Source: Phenylobacterium aquaticum (GTDB taxonomy: Bacteria; Pseudomonadota; Alphaproteobacteria; Caulobacterales; Caulobacteraceae). Taken from it: a stretch of 64,000 bases of DNA. Under the pieces are notes generated by a model that worked only from the letters and a program-made list of their open reading frames with translations, had not been told where the DNA came from and made no database searches. The translations under genes and the position numbers were made by a program. Below are positions 58,120 to 64,000 of this stretch, piece after piece (positions within the stretch are counted from its first letter, which is position 1; each line of letters begins with the position of its first letter). The DNA lies in the NCBI RefSeq assembly GCF_022695515.1, contig NZ_JALDPT010000018.1, positions 34,071 to 98,070 of the forward strand, given 5' to 3'.

Positions 58120-59427
58120 ATGAGCTCTGTCATGCGCCACGCCAGACGGCCCTCGCGGGCCCCCGCCAAGCCGTCCGCGCCCGCGGGTCCGCCCGTCGAC
58201 CTCTCGATCGAATCTCTGGGCGGGGAAGGGGACGGCGTCGCCGCCGGCCCGATCTATGTGCCCTTCACCCTGCCGGGCGAACGGGTGCGGGCCGTGGGCG
58301 GCGGGGAGCGTCGCGAGCTGGACGCGGTGCTGACGGCCTCGCCTCAGCGAATCGAACCGGCCTGCCGGCACTTCGGCGTGTGCGGCGGCTGCGCCCTGCA
58401 GCACTGGACCCACAAGGCCTATCTGGCCTGGAAGGTCGAGCGCCTGGTCGGCACGCTCGCCCTGCAGCACATCGAGACCGAGGTGTTGGCGCCCTTCGCC
58501 GCCGCGCCGGGCTCCCGCCGGCGTCTGGCGCTGCACGCCCGCAAGGGGAGCCGCGAGGCCGCCCGCGTGGGCTTCAAGGCGCGCAAGTCCTGGGACCTCG
58601 TCGAGATCGACGAATGTCCGGTGTCGGACCCCCGTCTGGTCGCCGCCCTGCCGGCCCTGCGCCGCCTGGCCGCGCCGCTGTTCGAGCATCCCAAGTCCGC
58701 CCCGACCCTGCACGTCACCCTGACCGGGGCCGGGCTCGATATCGAGATCACCGGCGTCGAGAAGAAGTCGGGCGGTGGCCTCACCGCCGACGCCCGCATG
58801 ACGCTGGCCGCCATCGCCGCCGAGGCCGACTTCGCCCGGGTGACGATCGACGGCGAGGCCGCCTATCTGTCGCGCCAACCCGCGGTGCGCCTGGGGCCGG
58901 TCGTGGTCGCCCTGCCGCCGGGCGCCTTCCTCCAGGCCGTCCCCGCCGCCGAGGCCGCCATGGTCAAGTTCGTGGGCGAGGCCGCGGCCGGCGCCGACCG
59001 CATCGCCGACCTCTATTGCGGCGTGGGCACCTTCACCTTCCGCCTGGCCGAGATCGCCCCGGTCTATGCGGCCGAGGGCTCGGCCGCCGCCATCCGGGCC
59101 CTGTCCAGCGCCACGGCCAGCGCGCCCGGCCTGAAAGGCATCACAGCTGAGACCCGCGACCTCGCCAAGCGCCCGGTCCTGGCCGAGGAGCTGAAGCGCA
59201 CCGACCTAGTGGTCTTCGACCCGCCCCGCGCCGGCGCCCTGGAACAGACCGCGGAGTTGGCCCGCTCCAAGGTCTCCCGGGTGATCGGCGTCTCCTGCAA
59301 CCCCGCCACCTTCGCCCGCGACGCCCGGGTGCTGATCGACGCCGGCTTCAGCCTCGACCGCGTCTTCCCGGTCGACCAGTTCCTGTGGTCGCCGCACGTG
59401 GAGCTGGTCGGCGTCTTCACCCGCTGA
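58120..59427 (+). CDS. Class I SAM-dependent RNA methyltransferase, RumA/TrmA (RlmD) type
   Basis: 435 residues. A TRAM-like N-terminal region (VPFTLPGERVRAVGG) precedes the 4Fe-4S cluster motif CRHFGVCGGCALQHW; the SAM loop is ADLYCGVGTFTFRLAE; the catalytic Cys is in SCNPATFARD. It makes 5-methyluridine in rRNA or tRNA. The start is between ATG 58120 and 58132; an upstream TTG is less likely. Confidence 0.9.
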   Translation: MSSVMRHARRPSRAPAKPSAPAGPPVDLSIESLGGEGDGVAAGPIYVPFTLPGERVRAVGGGERRELDAVLTASPQRIEPACRHFGVCGGCALQHWTHKAYLAWKVERLVGTLALQHIETEVLAPFAAAPGSRRRLALHARKGSREAARVGFKARKSWDLVEIDECPVSDPRLVAALPALRRLAAPLFEHPKSAPTLHVTLTGAGLDIEITGVEKKSGGGLTADARMTLAAIAAEADFARVTIDGEAAYLSRQPAVRLGPVVVALPPGAFLQAVPAAEAAMVKFVGEAAAGADRIADLYCGVGTFTFRLAEIAPVYAAEGSAAAIRALSSATASAPGLKGITAETRDLAKRPVLAEELKRTDLVVFDPPRAGALEQTAELARSKVSRVIGVSCNPATFARDARVLIDAGFSLDRVFPVDQFLWSPHVELVGVFTR

Positions 59428-59530
59428 GGCCTTTCGCGAAAGCCGCTTGCCGAACAGCGTTCAGTCCTTCGTACTCGCCCGAACACTGAAACAGCCGGGC
59501 CCGACGAGGTCCGGCGGCCGGGAGCGAGAC

Positions 59531-60802
59531 ATGAGCGACGGAGCCGTCGATATCCGGGACGAGGCGCGGGCCAGGGCCTACGCCGTTCCGCTGGACCAGG
59601 TGAATCCGGCCCAGCCGGAGCTGTTCGCCGACAACCAGATCTGGCCGACCTTCGAGCGCCTGCGCCGCGAGGACCCCGTCCATTTCACGGCCGAGAGCGA
59701 CTACGGCCCCTATTGGTCGATCACCCGCTACAACGACATCATGGCGGTCGACACCAATCACGAGGTGTTCTCCTCGGCCGACGGCATTGTCCTGGCCAGC
59801 CTGGAGTCCAAGGCCCAGGCCGCCGGCCGCGCGCCGCGCCCCAGCTTCATCTCCATGGACCCGCCCAAGCACGACGTGCAGCGCAAGACGGTCAGCCCCG
59901 CCGTGGCGCCCGCCAACCTGCACCGCATGGCCCCGGTGATCCGCGAGCGCGCCGGCCTGATCCTCGACGGCTTGCCGATCGGCGAGGAGTTCGACTGGGT
60001 CGATCTGGTCTCCAAGGAACTGACGGCCATGACCCTGGCCACCCTGTTCGACTTCCCCTTCGAGGATCGGCGCAAGCTGACCCACTGGTCCGACGTCATG
60101 ACCAATGCGCCGGGCTTCGGGCCGGTCACCAGCTGGGACCAGAAGCGCCAGGAGATCGGCGAGTGCTTCGCGGCCTTCACCGACCTGTGGAACGAGCGGC
60201 TCAACGCTCCGCCCGGCGGCGACCTGATCTCCATGCTGGCCCATGGCGAGGCCACCCGCGACATGGACATCCATGAGTACCACGGCAACGTCACCCTGCT
60301 GATCATCGGCGGCAACGACACGACCCGGAACACCATCTCCGGCTCGGTCTACGCCCTGAACCAGAACCCGGCCCAGTACGCCAAGCTCAAGGCCGATCCG
60401 TCCCTGATCACCTCCATGGTCTCCGAGACCATTCGCTGGCAGACGCCGCTGGCCCACATGGCCCGCACGGCGACCCGCGATTTCGAGCTGCACGGCAAGA
60501 CCATCAAGGCCGGCGACCGGGTGGCCATGTGGTACGTCTCCGGCAACCGGGACGACGAGGTCATCGCCAATCCCGACAGCTACATCATCGACCGCGAGCG
60601 GCCCCGCCAGCACCTGTCCTTCGGCTTCGGCGTCCACCGTTGCGTCGGCAATCGGCTCGCCGAGCTGCAGCTGACCATCATCTGGGAAGAGATGCTCAAG
60701 CGCTTCCCGGACATCCAGGTGGTGGCCGAACCCACCCGCACCCACTCGGTGTTCGTGAAGGGCTATGAGACCCTGCCAGTCATCATCCCCACCCGGAACT
60801 AG
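59531..60802 (+). CDS. Cytochrome P450, CYP153-type alkane hydroxylase
   Basis: 423 residues. Very close to the CYP153A pattern: FGPYWSITRYNDIMAVDTN-like block, SFISMDPPKHDVQRKTVSP, the oxygen motif LIIGGNDTTRNTI, EXXR in VSETIRWQTPL, and haem motif FGFGVHRCVGNRLAELQL. CYP153 enzymes hydroxylate terminal carbons of medium-chain alkanes. No ferredoxin or ferredoxin reductase is nearby. The stop shares CTAG with the convergent radical SAM gene. Confidence 0.92.
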   Translation: MSDGAVDIRDEARARAYAVPLDQVNPAQPELFADNQIWPTFERLRREDPVHFTAESDYGPYWSITRYNDIMAVDTNHEVFSSADGIVLASLESKAQAAGRAPRPSFISMDPPKHDVQRKTVSPAVAPANLHRMAPVIRERAGLILDGLPIGEEFDWVDLVSKELTAMTLATLFDFPFEDRRKLTHWSDVMTNAPGFGPVTSWDQKRQEIGECFAAFTDLWNERLNAPPGGDLISMLAHGEATRDMDIHEYHGNVTLLIIGGNDTTRNTISGSVYALNQNPAQYAKLKADPSLITSMVSETIRWQTPLAHMARTATRDFELHGKTIKAGDRVAMWYVSGNRDDEVIANPDSYIIDRERPRQHLSFGFGVHRCVGNRLAELQLTIIWEEMLKRFPDIQVVAEPTRTHSVFVKGYETLPVIIPTRN

Positions 60803-61887
60803 CCGAACAGATCGCGCTGATCGCCGGCCTTGGGCGGAACCTTGAACAGGCTCACGTCCAGGGGCGGGATCGGCCGGTCGAGGCCAAGCCGGGCCTTGGC
60901 CATGCGGAAGCGCTGCGACAGCATGTCGGCGACCGGGCCCTCGCCCTTCATCCGGGTCCGCCACTGGGCGTCATAGTCCTTGCCGCCGCGCATCTGGCGA
61001 ACGAGGGACATGACCCGGCTGGCGCGGTCGGGGTGGTCCGTCGCCAGCCATTCCTGGAACAGATCCTTGATCTCCAGCGGCAGCCGCAGGGCCACATAGC
61101 CCGCGCCGACGGCCCCGGCCTCGGCCGCCCGCTCCAGCACTGCCTCCATCTCATGATCGTTCAGGCCGGGGATGGCCGGGGCGAACATCACGATCGTCGG
61201 CACGCCGGCGGCGCTGAGCGCCTTGATCGCCGCGATCCGCCGCTCGGGCGTCGCGGCGCGGGGCTCCATGCTGCGGGCGAGCTTGCGGTCGAGGGTCGTC
61301 ACCGAGACCGCGGCGCGCACCAGGTTCCGGGCCGCCATGGGCGCCAGCAGGTCGAGGTCGCGCAGGATAAGGGCCGACTTGGTGATGATCGAGAACGGAT
61401 GGTTGAACCGGCTCAGCACCTCGATGATCTGGCGGGTGACCCGGACGGTCTTCTCCCGGGGCTGATAGGGGTCGGTGTTGCCGCCGATCTGGATGAATTC
61501 CGGCCGATAGCGCGGCTTTGAGAGCTCCGCCTCCAGCAGGGCGGCGGCCTGCGGCTTGAAGAACAGCTGGCTCTCGAAATCCAGGCCCGGCGACAGGCCC
61601 ATATAGGCATGGGCCGGGCGGGCGTAGCAGTAGATGCAGCCATGCTCGCAACCCCGGTAGGGATTGATCGAGCGATTGAAGCCCACGTCCGGGCTGTCAT
61701 TGGTCGAGATGATCACCCGGGCTTTTTCGGGCGTGAGGGTGGTCTTCAGCTGGACAGGCTCGGCGTCCTCGGCCGTCCAGCCGTCGTCGAAGGCCTCGCG
61801 GGCCTGGCTCTCATAGCGGCCGGAAGCGTTGGTGCGCGCGCCGCGACCGCGGGGCAGAGGCGCGTTCTGCGGAGTGAAGCTCGCCAT
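60799..61887 (-). CDS. Radical SAM protein of the PA0069/SplB-related group
   Basis: 362 residues. The cluster motif is CEHGCIYCYARP (CxxxCxxC) following the family signature SINPYRGCEH. Further blocks IQIGGNTDPYQPREK and FSIITKSALILRD resemble PA0069-type proteins distantly related to spore photoproduct lyase. Function unknown. ATG 61887 is the natural start. Confidence 0.88.
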   Translation of the reverse strand: MASFTPQNAPLPRGRGARTNASGRYESQAREAFDDGWTAEDAEPVQLKTTLTPEKARVIISTNDSPDVGFNRSINPYRGCEHGCIYCYARPAHAYMGLSPGLDFESQLFFKPQAAALLEAELSKPRYRPEFIQIGGNTDPYQPREKTVRVTRQIIEVLSRFNHPFSIITKSALILRDLDLLAPMAARNLVRAAVSVTTLDRKLARSMEPRAATPERRIAAIKALSAAGVPTIVMFAPAIPGLNDHEMEAVLERAAEAGAVGAGYVALRLPLEIKDLFQEWLATDHPDRASRVMSLVRQMRGGKDYDAQWRTRMKGEGPVADMLSQRFRMAKARLGLDRPIPPLDVSLFKVPPKAGDQRDLFG

Positions 61888-61955
61888 TGACGTCAATATG
61901 GACGACCGAAGGGAACAAAGCAAGAACAGCCGTCGCCACCCTGCCTCCGACAGCC

Positions 61956-62785
61956 TCAGAGGCGGGCTTCGATCCAGGCCAGGATGTCGCCCATGACCTC
62001 TTCCTTGCCGAGGTCATTGAGCAGGTCGTGGACGTGATCCTTGTAAAGTTTCAGGGTTTTATCGGAAGATCCTGCCTTGTCGTAGAAGAGCTGACTGCCA
62101 GCGGGCCGGGTCGCCTTGTCGGCCGTGCCGTGCAGGATCAACAGGGGCAGGGTGATGCGCGTGAACGCCGCTTTCAGTCGCTCGTCCGCGCGCACCAGGG
62201 CGGCGACCGTCGTCGAGGGCTGGGTCTCGCCGGCGATCAGCGGATCAGCGTCCATCGCCGCGACCACGGCCGGATCGCGGGAGAAGGCGGCGTTGGGCAG
62301 CTTCAGCACCCCGGCATGGGGCGCCAGGTGGCTGACGCCCTTGATCACCGCCAGGGCGAAGTCGGCGCCGGGACCTGGAAGGCGAAGCTCTCGCAGATCA
62401 GACCGGCCAAATCCGCCTGGTGGTCGAGGGCGTAGACGCAGGCGGTCACCCCGCCGGCGCTGTGGCCCAGGAGATAGACCGAAAGCCCCGGCTCGGCGCC
62501 TTGGCCAGGGCGATCAGGCGACCGAGGTCGTCGGCGTATTCCTCCACCGTCTGGACAAAGAACCGCTCGCCCTCCGACCGCCGCGGCCGCGCAGGTCCAG
62601 AGCGTAGACCGCGAACCCTTGGCCACCAACTGGTCGGCGATCCACTGATACTGGCCGCTGTGGGCATTGAACCCGTGGCAGATGGCGACGACGGCGCGGG
62701 CCGGCGTCGCGGGACGCCAGACGCGGGTGTACAGCTTGAGACCCGTCGAGCCTGGGATGAAATCTTCGGTGGGAGCTTGGGCCAT
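61956..62785 (-). CDS. Alpha/beta hydrolase (monoacylglycerol-lipase-like), four frameshifts
   Basis: Start ATG 62785 with GGAGGA upstream. Family blocks are read in successive frames: LYTRVWRP to ICHGFNAHSGQY; FAVYALDLRGRG; SEGERFFVQTVEEYADDLGR; LSVYLLGHSAGGVTACVYAL (Ser nucleophile); then KGVSHLAPHAGVLKLPN to LLILHGTADKATRP (Asp) and DHVHDLLND (His). Each shift is one missing base, near 62616-62618, 62576-62583, 62495-62500 and 62366-62373. Repaired length 277 residues, normal for the family. The conserved triad argues for sequence error rather than decay. Confidence 0.8.
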
Positions 62786-62975
62786 GGCGTCCTCCATTGG
62801 CGGAAGCGGCCAGACAATCAGATTGGCACCGGTGTCGCCACCACAGGTGGCGTTCAGATGGCGGGATACACCTGAGATCACTCAATCTTGAGCATGGCCC
62901 GCGAACCCCGGCCCAACCGGAAGGCGGTTCGGCGAGGACTTGACGCGGCCCGCCGACGCGACCCCTTCTGCGGCC

Positions 62976-63434
62976 ATGCTGTCTGCGATCATTCCGACGC
63001 TCAATTCCGAGGAGGACCTTCAGGTCCTGCTCGCCGCCCTGGTGCCCGCCGCGGTGGATGGCCTGGTGCGCGAGGTGATCTGCGCCGACGGCGGGTCGAT
63101 CGACGCGACCGCCGTGCTCTGCGAGGACGCCGGCGCCAAGCTGATCTCCGGCGGTCTGGTGGCCGCGGCCAGGAGCGCGCGCAACGAGCGCCTGCTGATC
63201 CTGCCTGCCGACCTGCGCCTGGCGCCGGGTTGGGAGGAGGGGCTGGGCCGCAAGTTGGGTGACCTGAAGGGCGCCGTGCGGATCGAGGGAGCGCGGCCGA
63301 CCGGCCTGCTGATGGGCCTGCGCGCACCGCCTTGCGGCCTGGTGGTCGATCGCGCGCGGTTGATCGACCGGGCCGAGACGCGGGACGCCTCGGCCCTGAT
63401 CAAGGCCCTGGGGATCGGCGCCAAGCGGGCCTGA
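62976..63434 (+). CDS. Short GT2-like glycosyltransferase
   Basis: 152 residues. MLSAIIPTLNSEEDLQVLLA is the GT-A nucleotide-sugar start and VICADGGSIDATA the aspartate motif (DGGS in place of DDGS); the C-terminal acceptor region is short. About half the usual GT2 size, so it may be a TIGR04283-like short member. ATG 62976 was chosen as the fold start. Confidence 0.7.
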   Translation: MLSAIIPTLNSEEDLQVLLAALVPAAVDGLVREVICADGGSIDATAVLCEDAGAKLISGGLVAAARSARNERLLILPADLRLAPGWEEGLGRKLGDLKGAVRIEGARPTGLLMGLRAPPCGLVVDRARLIDRAETRDASALIKALGIGAKRA

Positions 63435-63446
63435 CGCCCCGCCCGG

Positions 63447-64000
63447 TCAGAAGAACAGCTTCCTGACCGTCAGGCGCACCGAGCGGCCGACCGGATCGAG
63501 CAGGTCGGGTTGGTAGCTGATGGGGGTGACGCCGGCGGCGGAGCGGACGTTCTGGTGGGCGTCGAACAGGTTGTCGACGGCGAGCGTCGCCCGCGCGCCG
63601 CGCAGCCATTTGTGGGTCCGGGCCCAGGGCTGCAGGCCGAGATCGGCGAACAGCCGGACATTGACCGTGGTCAGGTCCGAGAAGTCGAGATTGTCGGCGA
63701 CGGTCGCCCCGTCGATCCGGGTGCCTTCCTGCCACTTGGCGTTCATGGCCACGCCCAGGCCGCCCCGGGTGTAGTTGGCCTGGAGGTCGACCTGGTTGCG
63801 GGGCGAGCCGCCGCCGGCGCCGATCGCGCCGCCGTCCAGCAGGTCGAGCTTGGGCAGGCCCGGCCGGATGGTCACCTCGTCCTTGAAGGCGACGGTGTGA
63901 TAGAGGCCAATCTGGAACACCCCGCCGCGCGGGCCGCCGCCGAAGCCGCCAAATCCGCCGCCGCGACCGCCGCCGCCGGGGCCGCCTGGACCGCCGCCAG
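63447..64000 (-). CDS. TonB-dependent receptor, C-terminal barrel (5' end outside window)
   Basis: The reverse frame is open to the right edge. The visible 180 or so residues are barrel strands: LDLLDGGAIGAGGGSPRNQVDL, NVRLFADLGLQPWARTHKWL, LAVDNLFDAHQNVRS, ending in LTVRKLFF with the terminal Phe of outer-membrane proteins. Near the right edge lies a very Gly-rich stretch (19 Gly in 26 residues), likely an external loop. Siderophore or other substrate uptake; not identifiable from this part. Confidence 0.8.
   Translation of the reverse strand, partial: GGGPGGPGGGGRGGGFGGFGGGPRGGVFQIGLYHTVAFKDEVTIRPGLPKLDLLDGGAIGAGGGSPRNQVDLQANYTRGGLGVAMNAKWQEGTRIDGATVADNLDFSDLTTVNVRLFADLGLQPWARTHKWLRGARATLAVDNLFDAHQNVRSAAGVTPISYQPDLLDPVGRSVRLTVRKLFF

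Noticed and set aside
1..64000. CRISPR arrays, prophage, integrase or transposase genes, rRNA
   Set aside because: Looked for on both strands; no regular repeats with spacers, no recombinase motifs and no rRNA sequence were recognised.

Overview
The window looks like chromosomal DNA of a high-GC alphaproteobacterium of the order Caulobacterales, closest in feel to Caulobacter or Phenylobacterium. The pointers are a PopZ polar-organiser gene in the cluster pcm-like, tolC-like, popZ, valS; FliX facing flgI-flgJ-flbY with a sigma54-type and a CtrA-type site between them; a one-cysteine DksA; and several promoters of the Caulobacter housekeeping form (TTGACGC, 10-15 nt, GCTANAWC). I see no rRNA, CRISPR array, prophage or insertion sequence. 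The only dispersed repeat is one palindromic REP-like element.

Layout. 1-4000: an ada gene cut by the left edge; an ABC-F ATPase behind a strong promoter and a possible leader peptide; a hotdog thioesterase and lumazine synthase (ribH2 type) under an FMN riboswitch. 4000-7100: the flagellar genes flgI-flgJ-flbY facing fliX, then dksA. 7100-14400: NAD synthetase, two lipoproteins, a small membrane protein extended through the REP element, a LOG-family hydrolase, an Atm1-type ABC exporter and a GNAT acetyltransferase. 14300-18800: an RND pump and its adaptor. 19000-22800: glyoxalase I, aldo-keto reductase, OsmC, a DUF2188 protein, a MaoC/HTD2-like hydratase and a membrane protein. 22800-27900: a malyl-CoA-lyase-like enzyme, tRNA-Asn, a CrtC/AttH-like protein, Mpl, and a TetR regulator facing a tautomerase across two palindromes.

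27900-35300: an acyl-CoA dehydrogenase facing an APH-type kinase plus DUF6285 protein (resembling the LvaA/B/C set), then a kynurenine operon (kynU, kynA, an epoxide-hydrolase-like gene, kynB) and an enoyl-CoA hydratase. 35300-45700: an outer-membrane protein, a Tat-exported flavin amine oxidase paired with a cytochrome c, an alkylsulfatase, a tandem DUF2061 protein, a PIG-L deacetylase, a Gfo/Idh/MocA oxidoreductase, an omega-aminotransferase and a secernin-like hydrolase. 45700-51600: tRNA-Cys and pcm-like, tolC-like, popZ, valS. 51600-64000: a GDPD-like protein, an S10 peptidase, an acyl-CoA synthetase, tlyA, two glycine-zipper proteins, a RumA-type methyltransferase, a CYP153-type P450, a radical SAM protein, an alpha/beta hydrolase, a short glycosyltransferase and the C-terminus of a TonB-dependent receptor.

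Catabolism of fatty, aromatic and xenobiotic compounds is a theme: CYP153, acyl-CoA synthetase, acyl-CoA dehydrogenase, enoyl-CoA hydratase, alkylsulfatase and kynurenine genes. Four genes are broken by frameshifts, seven events in all, and every one is the loss of a single base in or next to a short G/C run. That pattern suggests assembly under-calling rather than true pseudogenes. Gene starts were chosen from Shine-Dalgarno sites, signal peptides, overlaps and family alignment recalled from memory; no database search was possible.
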